Shown one piece after another: positions 35,268 through 45,014 of a DNA stretch of 55,556 nt; position 1 is the stretch's first letter, and every line of letters starts with the position of its first letter. This stretch comes from Bacteroidales bacterium. Lineage in GTDB: Bacteria > Bacteroidota > Bacteroidia > Bacteroidales > VadinHA17. Location: positions 1 to 55,556 of the forward strand of contig SLNP01000027.1 in the NCBI GenBank assembly GCA_007132995.1, written 5' to 3'. Made by a program: the position numbers and the translations under genes. A model generated the notes under the pieces. It worked only from the letters and a program-made list of their open reading frames with translations, had not been told where the DNA came from and did not search any database.

Positions 35268-38200
35268 ACCCTTACTATTTCATTTTTAATCACATACCAG
35301 AGAGCAGCCTCTTCGACAACATAACCCATATCGGCAACAAGCCGCCTGTAGGCCTTCATCTGGCTGATATCCCGGCTATCTGGCTCACCAAATTTGTAAT
35401 CGACTATGGTTGCCCTGTCACCTCTTATAATTACCCTGTCGGGTCTTCTCATCTCACCACTTCCGGTTATTACAGGAGTCTCATTAAGAACTTCACAATC
35501 GCCGGAGAACCAGCTGCTGACTCCGGCACCGGATATACGCTCCTTTATCATAGCTGTAAGGGGCTTCACCACAGAGGCCTCGATCATTCCTGCCAGAAAT
35601 GCTTTTTTTACAGCCCTTTCAGCATCACCTTTCTCTCTTATATTCCGGAATATCTCATGCAGCAGGGTTCCGTACCTGAGCCCCCGAAAGGCAGGTTCAT
35701 CACCAGTAGAGAGCCGCTCCCGGCTGTAGAGGCTAAGCCTCAGACGACCCCTGTCTGAAAAGAGCGGGTAGCCGGCATCTATATGATCACTCTTTGCCCG
35801 GGTTCCCTGCCGGGATAACTCATGTCCCGACACAAAGAGGTTACTCTCACTATCATAACCCGAAGAGAGCGATGCGGAGCCGCAGAGATCACTGCCTGTC
35901 GAGCCGGAAGAGTGAGCAGTATCAGGCATTTTAAAAAGTCTCTCAACAATGTTGCCTGCACAATTCCTGTTACGACCATAGGCAAAGCCGTATAGTCTAT
36001 CTGCTGCCCTGGTAAAGGCCACATACAGAAGGTTTATATTGTCAAGTAGTGTAACTCTCTTCTCTCTGTAATACTCATCCGGGAAAAGTGACTCTTCAAG
36101 CCTTGATGAGTAGTCGACCGGGAAGGCGCCGACACGATTCCAGGGTCGTTCAGAGGGGGTTACCCAAAGGCTGGTCCGGTTACCGGGAGAGAAGTCCCAT
36201 GAGATAAAAGGCATAATGACAACGGGAAACTGAAGCCCCTTTGATTTGTGTATGGTCATTACAGAGATGGCGTCAAGAGCCCCGGATACAACAATGCCCT
36301 TTTTGTGTCCCTCTTTAAGCCACCAGTCGGTAAATAGCCCTACGGATGAGCCCCTCTTCCTCATAAAATTGAGTATTTGATCATGGAAGAAATTGAGACT
36401 CGCCGAGTCACGCCCCAGGGTGGCAAGATCAAAATGTTCAATGATACGCTCGCTAAGCTCAAACAGAGAGAGGGATGTAGCTTCGGAGAAGAGCGACTCA
36501 TACCCCGCGGGGTAGTGGGCCTTCTCTGAAGAGTCAAGATCACCGGAAAGTATGCTTATCCCATTTATATCTATAGTGTCAGAGAGAAGGGCGTAGTACC
36601 TGAGCATAAGCGCACGGTTGAGTATGTTGCCTGGTTCTGTCACCCTTACCATGGCCGACACAATAAATCTTACTGTATGTGAATTGCCCACATAGAGAGA
36701 TTCATCAGAGACCACATTGAAGTTGTACCTGCCCGCATGCGATGAAGTAATGGAGTAGTCTGACAGGTAGCGGGTAACAGTGGCAGCCTCCTGATTTTTA
36801 CGAACGAGTATGCCTATGTCAGATGCGGAATAACCGTCATCCTGACACCTCATTACTATCTCTGTCAAAGAGCTGAGAGCTGCCGAATCATTTTCATCAG
36901 TTGTTTCACCCTTGAGGAACTCAATATATACATACCCTCCTTCACGGCCTGCGGGTGTAGACTGTCTTACATCGCGATAGAGGGAGGAAAAGGAGAAGTG
37001 ATCTTCAGATTCCCGCAACTCGCTGTCAAACATCTCTGTGAGTGCCGTGAAGAGCGAGTTGTTAAAACTCACTATCCCGGGCCCGGATCTCCAGTTAACT
37101 TTAAGTGGTATGGTGCTTACCCGCTCTTCTCCGAAGTCCCTTTCAAGAGAGTGATCAAGAATACGCCAGTCACCGTTCCTCCATCGGTAAATTGACTGCT
37201 TCACATCTCCGACAACAAGCGTGTCACCGCCCATGGCAAGGGTGTTGTCTATAAGAGGCCTGAAGTTGTAGTACTGTATCAGAGATGTATCCTGAAACTC
37301 GTCGATCATATAGAAGTCGTACGCACTGCCTGTTTTCTCATATATAAATGGTGTCTGGTCGCCCTCCATAACTTTCATCAGAAGATCTCCGGTGTCGGCC
37401 AGCACAAAACTGTTCTCCGAAGAGGTGCGCTCCCTGACAGCCCTGACAACATCACCAAGGATGGCAGCCATATAGAGATTAGACCTTATAATTTCGGCGG
37501 TAACAAACTCTCTGTACCGTCGCTCAAACAGCCCGACTATCTCACTCGAGCAGTCGGCTACCCCGCCTGCTGCTGCAGCGGCAACCGCAGTGGGATCGGA
37601 TGCCTTTCCGGCAGCCCATTTCTGCTCTCTTACGGCCTTCAAAAAAGTGGCTCCGGGATAATCTGTGCGACCCTCCGATACCTTCTTAAGATATGCGCCA
37701 ACACCCCTTGATCCTCCGGCAAAATCGTTGTAGCAGACACCATGACTATCTATCACTTCTACTGCCTTCAGACCCAGATCCCGCAACTCTTTTCGGAAGC
37801 TGTCAGCGATACTCTTCATCTCGGCGGCAAATGTGCCAACATTGCTGCGATCTGAAAGGGTGTTCCTGATATCTTCAGGCAGCAATTTATACTTCTCAGA
37901 AAACACAGCCCCGGAAACAGCAACCATCATTTCCCTTATATTCAACCCTCTGCCATCATCAAACAGGATTCCTGCATACTCAACCAACCACTTTCTCAGA
38001 CTTTGATTATCGTTAAGGTTAAAGAGAAGATCGTCAACAGCATCACTCAAAATTTCACCATGATCAACATAGAGCTGGAAATTTGATTCAACTCCTATCT
38101 CCCTTGCAAAGGCCCTGAAAACCTTCTGAAAAAAGCTATCAATCGTACCAACGGCAAATCCGGTGTAGTCAGCCAGTATCGAATTAAGGAGTACTACTGC

Positions 38201-38467
38201 CCTATCGCGGGCAATGGCGGGCTGAAGATCGATATCTTTCATAACAGAGATCGATAAGGAGCTGAAATTACCCGATGCAATACGATACAGCTCATCGAGT
38301 ATTCTCCTTTTCATCTCGGCGGCAGCCTTATTGGTAAAAGTTACCGCCAGTATGCGATGAAAATCGTGTCGCCCGGAGAGCAATCTGAGAAGATACTCCC
38401 TTGCAAGAGCATGGGTCTTACCCGATCCTGCAGATGCACTGTACTTTATCACCGCTCCACTATCCAT
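35264..38467 (-). CDS. addA: UvrD/AddA-like helicase-nuclease
   Basis: This 1067-residue SF1 helicase is the motor of an AddAB-type double-strand-break repair complex. Walker A is KYSASAGSGKTHALA near residue 15. The Walker B region DEFQDTSLIQYYN and the motif KQSIYRWRNGDWRIL follow, then VMTIHKSKGLQFPVV and NLLYVAFTRAADRLYGF. The C-terminal nuclease domain keeps RPDRVIIRGDRATIVDYK and the QMKAYRRLV helix. The gene sits first in the order addA - radical SAM gene - addB. No exact -7 box was found upstream. Confidence 0.92.
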   Translation of the reverse strand: MDSGAVIKYSASAGSGKTHALAREYLLRLLSGRHDFHRILAVTFTNKAAAEMKRRILDELYRIASGNFSSLSISVMKDIDLQPAIARDRAVVLLNSILADYTGFAVGTIDSFFQKVFRAFAREIGVESNFQLYVDHGEILSDAVDDLLFNLNDNQSLRKWLVEYAGILFDDGRGLNIREMMVAVSGAVFSEKYKLLPEDIRNTLSDRSNVGTFAAEMKSIADSFRKELRDLGLKAVEVIDSHGVCYNDFAGGSRGVGAYLKKVSEGRTDYPGATFLKAVREQKWAAGKASDPTAVAAAAAGGVADCSSEIVGLFERRYREFVTAEIIRSNLYMAAILGDVVRAVRERTSSENSFVLADTGDLLMKVMEGDQTPFIYEKTGSAYDFYMIDEFQDTSLIQYYNFRPLIDNTLAMGGDTLVVGDVKQSIYRWRNGDWRILDHSLERDFGEERVSTIPLKVNWRSGPGIVSFNNSLFTALTEMFDSELRESEDHFSFSSLYRDVRQSTPAGREGGYVYIEFLKGETTDENDSAALSSLTEIVMRCQDDGYSASDIGILVRKNQEAATVTRYLSDYSITSSHAGRYNFNVVSDESLYVGNSHTVRFIVSAMVRVTEPGNILNRALMLRYYALLSDTIDINGISILSGDLDSSEKAHYPAGYESLFSEATSLSLFELSERIIEHFDLATLGRDSASLNFFHDQILNFMRKRGSSVGLFTDWWLKEGHKKGIVVSGALDAISVMTIHKSKGLQFPVVIMPFISWDFSPGNRTSLWVTPSERPWNRVGAFPVDYSSRLEESLFPDEYYREKRVTLLDNINLLYVAFTRAADRLYGFAYGRNRNCAGNIVERLFKMPDTAHSSGSTGSDLCGSASLSSGYDSESNLFVSGHELSRQGTRAKSDHIDAGYPLFSDRGRLRLSLYSRERLSTGDEPAFRGLRYGTLLHEIFRNIREKGDAERAVKKAFLAGMIEASVVKPLTAMIKERISGAGVSSWFSGDCEVLNETPVITGSGEMRRPDRVIIRGDRATIVDYKFGEPDSRDISQMKAYRRLVADMGYVVEEAALWYVIKNEIVRV

Positions 38468-38612
38468 CTGTCCCGAAAGTTACCGATTTTAGCTCACTCC
38501 GGAATGCCCCGACCACTTTTTCTGTTATATCCCGACAATTATTGCTTTTTTTGTAAATCTATACTTTTACATCTGCCCCTTCAGCAATAGTGGGGCCTTA
38601 AAGAGCAGAAAG

Positions 38613-39098
38613 ATGCAGTTGATATTCAGGAAAGCGGTCAGGGAGGATACCCCGCTGATACTCCAGTTCATCAGAGACCTGGCTGATTATGAAGAGCTTT
38701 TGCACGAAGTTGAGGCGACGGAAGAGACACTGGAAAAGTCTCTCTTCGGAGAAAAGGCTTATGCCGAGGTGATCTTCGCTGTTGTTGACGGCACAGAGGC
38801 CGGTTTCGCCCTCTTTTTCCACAACTTCTCGACATTTCTGGGCAAGCCGGGACTCTACCTGGAAGATCTTTTCGTTAAACCTGAATACAGGAAGAGGGGT
38901 ATAGGTAAAGCCCTTATGGACTACTGTATTGAAGTTGCCAGAGAGAGGGGGTGCGGAAGAATGGAGTGGTGGGTTCTTAACTGGAATCCGGCAAGGCGCT
39001 TCTATGAGCAGATGGGGGCTGAGGCCATGGATGAATGGGTTGTTTACAGGCTTTCAGGAGAGATATTCGAAAAGGGCAAGGCAGATAACCGACAGTAA
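38613..39098 (+). CDS. GNAT family N-acetyltransferase
   Basis: This 161-residue acetyltransferase uses acetyl-CoA. The acetyl-CoA loop is RKRGIGKALM, after LEDLFVKPEY, and the C-terminal motif is VLNWNPARRFYEQMGAEAMDEW. The overall pattern (LADYEELLHEVEAT, GFALFFHNFSTFLGKPGLYLEDLFV when read in parts) is that of the spermidine/diamine acetyltransferase-like branch, which may fit the polyamine genes 2 kb away, but the substrate is not certain. It ends six bases before mnmA, so the two are likely an operon. TTG at 38542 and TACTTTTA at 38562 form a near-consensus promoter. Confidence 0.88.
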   Translation: MQLIFRKAVREDTPLILQFIRDLADYEELLHEVEATEETLEKSLFGEKAYAEVIFAVVDGTEAGFALFFHNFSTFLGKPGLYLEDLFVKPEYRKRGIGKALMDYCIEVARERGCGRMEWWVLNWNPARRFYEQMGAEAMDEWVVYRLSGEIFEKGKADNRQ

Positions 39099-39104
39099 AC
39101 TATT

Positions 39105-40310
39105 TTGGTTGTGGGAAAAAAGGTTGTTATAGGACTTTCCGGTGGTGTGGACTCAAGCGTAGCTGCCTGGATGCTGAAGAGGGAGGGATACAGTGTCTCT
39201 GCTCTCTTTATGAAAAACTGGAGCGATACCACAGGGCTGCTACGAAGCGAATGCCACTGGGAAGATGATATCATGTTTGCCGAAATGGTAGCGAGGAAAC
39301 TTGATATCCCTTTTCACCATACAGACCTGAGCGATCAGTACCGCAAAAGGGTGGTTGACTACATGTTTGCAGAGTATGAGAGGGGAAGAACCCCAAATCC
39401 CGATATACTATGTAACCGTGAGATAAAGTTTGACTCATTTGCTGAAGCGGCTTTCGATCTGGGGGCTGACCTGGTGGCTACCGGCCACTACTGCCGGAAA
39501 GATGTTGTGACAAAAGATGGCACACCCGTCTACAGACTTCTTGCCGGAACCGACCAGAACAAAGACCAGAGCTACTTCCTGTGCCAGATAACCCCCGACC
39601 AACTCTCCAGGGCCCTCTTTCCGATAGGAGGTCTGACTAAATATCGGGTGCGGGAGATAGCAAGAGAGCTTGATCTGCCGACGGCAAACCGTAAGGACTC
39701 TCAGGGCATCTGCTTCATTGGCAAGGTAGATCTTCCAACCTTTCTGCAACAAAAGCTCCACTCTGTTGAGGGAGAGATAATCGAGATAGAGAGAGAGAAA
39801 GAGATACACCCCAACTTCAATGGATTGCCTCCGGCCGAAGCACCGGATGAATTGCTGGATGCCCTCACAAAACCATTCAGCTATACAAGGGATATGGGCA
39901 GGCCCGCAGGAAAACATAGAGGAGCACACTTCTTCACCGTAGGGCAGAGGAAGGGTTTGAATGTTGGAGGCCGTAAAGAGCCGCTCTTCGTAATAGGTAC
40001 CGATACCAAAGAGAACATAGTCTATACCGGCGAAGGACACTCGCACAGCGGATTAAACAGGAAGGGGTTGTCGGTAAGGGAGAGTGACATACACTATATC
40101 CGCCCTGACAAGGCTATCTATCCGGGTGAAACAGCTGATATGCTGGTAAGGATACGACACCGCCAGGAACTGCAGAAAGCCAGACTATATCGCAGAGAGA
40201 GAAAACTGTACATTCTGTTTGAGGAGATGCAACGGGGAATAACTGCGGGACAGTTTGCCGCCTGGTACGATGGTGAAGAACTTATTGGATCGGCCGTAAT
40301 AGACGGGTAA
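39105..40310 (+). CDS. mnmA: tRNA-uridine 2-sulfurtransferase MnmA
   Basis: MnmA adds sulphur to U34 of tRNAs for Lys, Glu and Gln. The protein has the PP-loop VVIGLSGGVDSSVAAWML, the first catalytic Cys in NPDILCNREIKF, ATGHYCRK, and the second Cys in KDSQGICFIG. The C-terminal beta-barrel is present (FFTVGQRKGLNVGG). There is no ATG: the frame opens at the GNAT stop codon, and the choices are TTG at 39105 or GTG at 39111, both just before GKKVVIGLSGG. About 400 residues, with the longer insert around PPAEAPDELLDAL often seen in Bacteroidota. Confidence 0.95.
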   Translation: MVVGKKVVIGLSGGVDSSVAAWMLKREGYSVSALFMKNWSDTTGLLRSECHWEDDIMFAEMVARKLDIPFHHTDLSDQYRKRVVDYMFAEYERGRTPNPDILCNREIKFDSFAEAAFDLGADLVATGHYCRKDVVTKDGTPVYRLLAGTDQNKDQSYFLCQITPDQLSRALFPIGGLTKYRVREIARELDLPTANRKDSQGICFIGKVDLPTFLQQKLHSVEGEIIEIEREKEIHPNFNGLPPAEAPDELLDALTKPFSYTRDMGRPAGKHRGAHFFTVGQRKGLNVGGRKEPLFVIGTDTKENIVYTGEGHSHSGLNRKGLSVRESDIHYIRPDKAIYPGETADMLVRIRHRQELQKARLYRRERKLYILFEEMQRGITAGQFAAWYDGEELIGSAVIDG

Positions 40311-40378
40311 ATATTTGATACTATATTGATAAACTTATAGAGGCAATATGCAACAGGGTCTGCAGTATCAATGTCAGA

Positions 40379-41518
40379 TCAGGACAGCCTGTTACGATAA
40401 TCCTTATAACCAAACTCCCTTACTACGCGGAATTTGCCATCACCTTCCCATACCACTATAGAGGGGTGGGCAACACCATTGAAGGTGGTTGTCTTAACCA
40501 TGGTATAGTGTATCATATCCATGAATATTATCCTGTCACCCCGTGTAAGTTCTCTCTCAAATGACCAGTCGCCCATAAAATCGCCGCTAAGGCATGAGTT
40601 ACCACCCAGTCTGTAAGTAGGTTTTCCGGGAGTGGGTTCCGTCGCTCCCATAACAACAGGTTTATAGGGCATCTCAAGACAGTCTGGCATATGTGCAGTA
40701 AAGGAGACATTTAATATTGCTGTCTTAATACCACTATTTTCAACAACATCCTCGACTGTGGCTACAAGTTCGCCACTCTCCCAGGCAAAAGCGGTGCCGG
40801 GCTCAAGTATAACATCTACATTGTGACGCTTCCTGAAATCTTGCAGCAGAGCTATAAGGTGCTCCCTGTCATAATCTTTACCGGTAACAAGATGTCCACC
40901 CCCCATATTTATCCAACTCAACCCCGGGAAAAGATGGCCAAATTTTTTTTCAACGACCTTCAGAACCCTTTCGAGGGTGTACGAATCAGACTCAAAAAGA
41001 AGGTGAAAATGGAGCCCCTCTACCCCATCCGGCAGATTATCTCCCAGCAGATCGGCAGTAACACCGAGACGGGACCCGGGAGAAGATGGGTTGTAGATAC
41101 CATGGGCTATCTCGGAAAATTCCGGATTTATGCGTAGCCCGACCGAGATATCGGGGTCTGTTGCCTTAGCCCTCTTAAAGAAGATCTCATATTGAGATAG
41201 AGAGTTAAAGGTTATATGACTGCTGTACCTCACTATCTGACCGAAATCTTTCTCATCATAGACAGGAGCGTAGGTGTGCGCCCTGCAGTGCATCTCCTCA
41301 AATGCCAGTCTGGCCTCGCTGAGGCTGCTGGCAGCTGCTCCGTTTACATACTCGCGGACAAGGGGAAAGACGCTCCACATGGCAAACCCCTTAAAAGCCA
41401 GAATAAAGGTGGCTCCCGAAGCATCAGCAACCCCTTCTATGATCTGAAGGTTATCACTGAGCCTGTTCTTGTCAAGCACATAGCATGGTGAGGGCAGTAA
41501 CTTGTAATCTACAGACAT
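40379..41518 (-). CDS. nspC: Carboxynorspermidine/carboxyspermidine decarboxylase
   Basis: This PLP enzyme of the alanine racemase fold removes CO2 from carboxy(nor)spermidine, the last step of the alternative spermidine route. The 379-residue protein has the PLP-binding Lys 43 in FILAFKGFAMWSVF, the HFHLLFESD segment, WINMGGGHLVT, LEPGTAFAWESGELV, and the active-site Cys in YRLGGNSCLSGD. It follows the dehydrogenase gene by 55 bases and is in the same operon. Confidence 0.95.
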   Translation of the reverse strand: MSVDYKLLPSPCYVLDKNRLSDNLQIIEGVADASGATFILAFKGFAMWSVFPLVREYVNGAAASSLSEARLAFEEMHCRAHTYAPVYDEKDFGQIVRYSSHITFNSLSQYEIFFKRAKATDPDISVGLRINPEFSEIAHGIYNPSSPGSRLGVTADLLGDNLPDGVEGLHFHLLFESDSYTLERVLKVVEKKFGHLFPGLSWINMGGGHLVTGKDYDREHLIALLQDFRKRHNVDVILEPGTAFAWESGELVATVEDVVENSGIKTAILNVSFTAHMPDCLEMPYKPVVMGATEPTPGKPTYRLGGNSCLSGDFMGDWSFERELTRGDRIIFMDMIHYTMVKTTTFNGVAHPSIVVWEGDGKFRVVREFGYKDYRNRLS

Positions 41519-41573
41519 ACCTGATTGTTATTATTTATGCCGCCCTCGGGTTGCAGGCAGAGCACTTTGATAA

Positions 41574-42767
41574 TTACAACTCAAGATCAACATCGTGGAG
41601 CTCTGTCCAGGGAAGGCCCCTGATATTTAGCTGCTCCATAAAAGGATCTGGGTCAAACTCCTCTACATTGAATACACCGGGTCTTTTCCACAGACCCTTA
41701 AGATACATCATGGCTCCGATGGTGGCAGGCACCCCGGTGGTATAGCTTACCGCCTGGGTTCCCGTCTCCTGATATGCCTTCTCATGGCTGCAGTTGTTGT
41801 ATATATAGTAAGTTTTCTCTTTGCCATCTTTTATGCCCTTTATGCGACATCCGATAGAGGTCCACCCCTTATAGTTGGCTCCCAGGTCGCCGGGATCGGG
41901 AAGTACAGCCTTGAGGAACTTAATCGGCACTATCTCAACCCCTTCATACAGAACAGGCTCAATTCCAGCCATTCCAATATTCTGAATAACCATTAGGTGG
42001 GTAAGATACTCCTGACCGAAGGTCATCCAGAAACGGGCTCTCTTGAGTGTAGGGAAATTCTTCACCAGAGACTCAAGCTCTTCGTGATATATAAGGTATG
42101 ACTCACGCGGACCTATCCCCGGATAGTTGAGGGGCTTGTGTATCTCATGGGGCTCGGTATATACCCACTGACCATTCTCCCAGTACTTGCCCTTCTGGGT
42201 TACCTCCCTGATATTTATTTCAGGATTAAAATTTGTTGCGAAAGGCTTTCCATGGTCACCGGCATTGCAGTCAACAATGTCGAGGTAATGTATCTCATCA
42301 AAATGGTGTTTTGCAGCCCACGCTGTGAATATGCTTGTAACACCGGGATCAAAACCGCAACCCAGTATGGCAGTTATTCCGGCATCCCGGTAGCGATCAT
42401 GATAGGCCCATTGCCAGCTATACTCGAACTTAGCCTCGTCCGGTGGCTCATAATTGGCCGTATCGAGGTATGAGACACCTGTTTCGAGGCATGCATCCAT
42501 TATATGAAGGTCCTGATACGGAAGGGCTACATTGACAACCAGATCTGGCTTAAAAGATTTTATAAGATCAACCATCTCGGGAACATTGTCAGCATCGACC
42601 TGTGCGCTCTTAATTCGGTCACCGCCTATCTTAGCGGCTATAGCATCACACTTCGATTTAGTACGACTTGCCAGCATAATATCGCTGAACAGGTCTGGCA
42701 TCTCAGCCATTTTGTGGGCAACAACGGTTCCAACTCCACCCGCCCCTACAAGTAATATTTTTCCCAT
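41574..42767 (-). CDS. Carboxynorspermidine dehydrogenase (saccharopine dehydrogenase family)
   Basis: This 397-residue NAD(P)H enzyme joins aspartate semialdehyde and putrescine (or diaminopropane) to carboxy(nor)spermidine. It has the Rossmann motif LLVGAGGVGTVVAHKMA, VNVALPYQDLHIMDAC, GCGFDPGVTSIFTAWA and YIYNNCSHEKAYQETG. The pairing with nspC distinguishes it from true saccharopine dehydrogenase. Its other substrate, aspartate semialdehyde, derives from the product of LysC, encoded 6 kb away. A -7 box lies at 42799-42806. A conserved gene symbol (CANSDH) is used in the literature but no short name is assigned here. Confidence 0.92.
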   Translation of the reverse strand: MGKILLVGAGGVGTVVAHKMAEMPDLFSDIMLASRTKSKCDAIAAKIGGDRIKSAQVDADNVPEMVDLIKSFKPDLVVNVALPYQDLHIMDACLETGVSYLDTANYEPPDEAKFEYSWQWAYHDRYRDAGITAILGCGFDPGVTSIFTAWAAKHHFDEIHYLDIVDCNAGDHGKPFATNFNPEINIREVTQKGKYWENGQWVYTEPHEIHKPLNYPGIGPRESYLIYHEELESLVKNFPTLKRARFWMTFGQEYLTHLMVIQNIGMAGIEPVLYEGVEIVPIKFLKAVLPDPGDLGANYKGWTSIGCRIKGIKDGKEKTYYIYNNCSHEKAYQETGTQAVSYTTGVPATIGAMMYLKGLWKRPGVFNVEEFDPDPFMEQLNIRGLPWTELHDVDLEL

Positions 42768-42798
42768 AACTACATCTCCGTTTTTCCTTATACGGGAA

Positions 42799-42806
42799 CA
42801 AAAATA
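42799..42806 (-). promoter_or_regulatory. -7 box for the carboxynorspermidine operon
   Basis: Minus strand TATTTTTG followed by TTCCCG, an exact TAnnTTTG match. Predicted start near 42792, 25 nt before the ATG. Confidence 0.6.
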
Positions 42807-42987
42807 GAAAAATTTAATTGCCCGCTGACAGTTCGGCTATTTTACCCGTCTCTTACCGGGGGGAAAGAGGGTGGTCGGGCGCAGGACGATTAGGGCAATT
42901 CAACCCTCAATAGATTTAACATCTTGATGTTCAGAGCATTAAACTATCGAACACCGAACAGAGGCTGACCTCACATTTTTCTCCCCA

Positions 42988-43722
42988 TTATCGCCATGGC
43001 GTTGATTCCCTGCATTTAGAGAGACTTTCAGGGGTGCCAATATCGAACCAGTAGCCGTTGCGATGCATAAAGGTGTAAATAGTGCCACCGGCAGCGAGGG
43101 TCAGGTAAAGACCGGTAATTGAGTAGATACCTTCCTGCATGTGGCTAAATATATCGGGACTGACGGCATGTATGCCGGAGAAGGCTACCTCAGATAATGA
43201 GCAACCCTCCTCCTCCTCTACCGACATAAACCTTATGCCGCTCTTCCTGTTTATCCATCCGCGGAGCACCCCCTTATCATCGGTAAGCAGATAGCGTGTA
43301 CCCTCGCGATGCCTTACAACCAGCGTGGCAAGTGCCTCTTTTCTTATGTGATAACCATATAGTGCATCAAGATTAACATTATGTATAATATCTACATTGC
43401 ATATGAGGAATGGGGCATCACTGAAAAAATCACGCACCTTCCAAAGTCCACCCCCGGTATCTAGAAGCTCATCACTCTCATCCGATATTTCAATCAACAC
43501 CCCCTCTTTTGCACCTATTTTAGCAGCCGCATCGGCAACCATCTCAGCAAAATGGTGTACATTGACCATCAGCTCACGAAAACCGGCCGCTGCCAGCCGC
43601 CTTACAGTAAACTCAAGCGGTGTGGTTCCACCAATATCGACAAGAGCCTTGGGCCTCTCTTTTGTAATTTCTCCCAGCCTGGTGCCTTTACCGGCAGCAA
43701 GTATCATTGCCTTTCTTATCAT
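42988..43722 (-). CDS. MurU-like sugar-1-phosphate nucleotidyltransferase
   Basis: This 244-residue nucleotidyltransferase has MILAAGKGTRLGEITKERPK with the catalytic Lys, ELLDTGGGLWKVRDFF, and FLICNVDIIHN in place of the usual GD metal motif. The DTGGG..DAPFL..NVD pattern is closest in memory to MurU, which makes UDP-MurNAc from MurNAc-1-phosphate in peptidoglycan recycling. It follows the kinase gene by eight bases. A different sugar, such as mannose-1-phosphate, cannot be excluded from sequence alone. Confidence 0.82.
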   Translation of the reverse strand: MIRKAMILAAGKGTRLGEITKERPKALVDIGGTTPLEFTVRRLAAAGFRELMVNVHHFAEMVADAAAKIGAKEGVLIEISDESDELLDTGGGLWKVRDFFSDAPFLICNVDIIHNVNLDALYGYHIRKEALATLVVRHREGTRYLLTDDKGVLRGWINRKSGIRFMSVEEEEGCSLSEVAFSGIHAVSPDIFSHMQEGIYSITGLYLTLAAGGTIYTFMHRNGYWFDIGTPESLSKCRESTPWR

Positions 43723-43730
43723 ATAGACTA

Positions 43731-44831
43731 TTATTCAGGGGCCGCTTCCCATCCCGACTCTTTTTTGCCTTCGAGCAGCCGGACATATAGCGGTGCCGAA
43801 AGAATCTTCCCGGCCAGCTCTCTCATCTCCCTCATCGGCGAAGTGATGCCCTGGCTACCGACCAGTTCACAAAAGAGACCAACGGCCGGCACTATACTTT
43901 CAGTAAATGTCGGCTTACCCTCATAAAGTCCGCGAAGGCCGAAAGCACCCAGAGCCTGCATTATCCGGACCAGCGAAAACCCGGAGAGATACTCCTTGAA
44001 AAGCTCAGGGTCATAACCGGTTTCAGCCTTCAGGGCCGCACTGTAATAGTCTGCCAACTCAGAGCGCAATGTTGAGGGTATTTCTGCCTTGGCATCATAA
44101 ATAAAGGAGGCAACATCATACTGCAGCGCACCCCTTCGAGCCCCCTGGTAGTCAATAAAAAGCAGCCTGTCGTCATTATACATAATGTTGGCACTCTGAA
44201 AATCACGATACATCAGGTAACCGGCAGGAGCTTCAATTAGGTGGTTTAACAGCATCTCCATATCTTGCTCAAGCCGCTGTTCATGAAAGCTTATACCCAT
44301 AAGATTGAGAAACATATACTTAAAATAGTACATATCCCACATAATGGCTCTCCTTCCGAAATCACTTACAGGATAGCAGTAGCCCAATGGAGCCCCCTCT
44401 ATTGCAACAGTCTGGAACTTTATAAGAAGTGATAGCGCCCTTTTAAAGAGAGCTACTGTTTCATTGTTGTATCTTACAGCCGGCTCTCTCGACATAAGCC
44501 ACTGATAAAGATTGTGCTCTCCCCCATCTTCCAGAATAAAAAGCCCCTTCTGGCACTCATATCTCGAGATACGGGGAACGGGAAGGTCCTTCGAGGCAAG
44601 ATGGACGGTGAGGTGGTAGAATGCATCATTCTCCTCCCTGTTGGGGTTAAAAAGGGCAATCATCGATGAACCATCTGAGGTGGTGATGCGATAATAGTCC
44701 CGTGCCGACCCCGACTTCTGCAGACGCTCAACGCCAGCTATGCCATTGCCGCAGCACTCCCTGAAAAGCCTCTCTATTTCACCCCTGACATCCATTGCAT
44801 CTCCATCACTTTTTAAATCAGCATGTTTCAT
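43731..44831 (-). CDS. AmgK-like sugar kinase (APH fold)
   Basis: This 366-residue kinase of the aminoglycoside phosphotransferase fold has the ATP site MIALFNPNREEND, the catalytic loop MYRDFQSANIMYND (HGD replaced by YRD) and the metal motif FIDYQGARRGALQYDVAS. In Pseudomonas, AmgK phosphorylates MurNAc and GlcNAc at C1 and feeds MurU. The adjacent MurU-like gene and the divergent GH3 hydrolase support this role here, but it rests on context. Start ATG 44831; an alternative, MDVRGEIERLF, begins at 44795. A one-mismatch -7 box, TATTTTTA, lies at 44854-44861. Confidence 0.82.
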   Translation of the reverse strand: MKHADLKSDGDAMDVRGEIERLFRECCGNGIAGVERLQKSGSARDYYRITTSDGSSMIALFNPNREENDAFYHLTVHLASKDLPVPRISRYECQKGLFILEDGGEHNLYQWLMSREPAVRYNNETVALFKRALSLLIKFQTVAIEGAPLGYCYPVSDFGRRAIMWDMYYFKYMFLNLMGISFHEQRLEQDMEMLLNHLIEAPAGYLMYRDFQSANIMYNDDRLLFIDYQGARRGALQYDVASFIYDAKAEIPSTLRSELADYYSAALKAETGYDPELFKEYLSGFSLVRIMQALGAFGLRGLYEGKPTFTESIVPAVGLFCELVGSQGITSPMREMRELAGKILSAPLYVRLLEGKKESGWEAAPE

Positions 44832-45014
44832 TTGAACAACAATATAGAGATTGTAAAAATAACAGAACTATGCGCTATACGGTAGTTTCGGGCAGATTAT
44901 TTTATAATTTTACAACCGCTAGCGGCTAATCAGGCAGATAGCCGGTGCAGGTTTACCACCGCCAGTGGGGTAAGCCGACGACATTTTAAAACTCATATAT
45001 ACATATACCTGATT

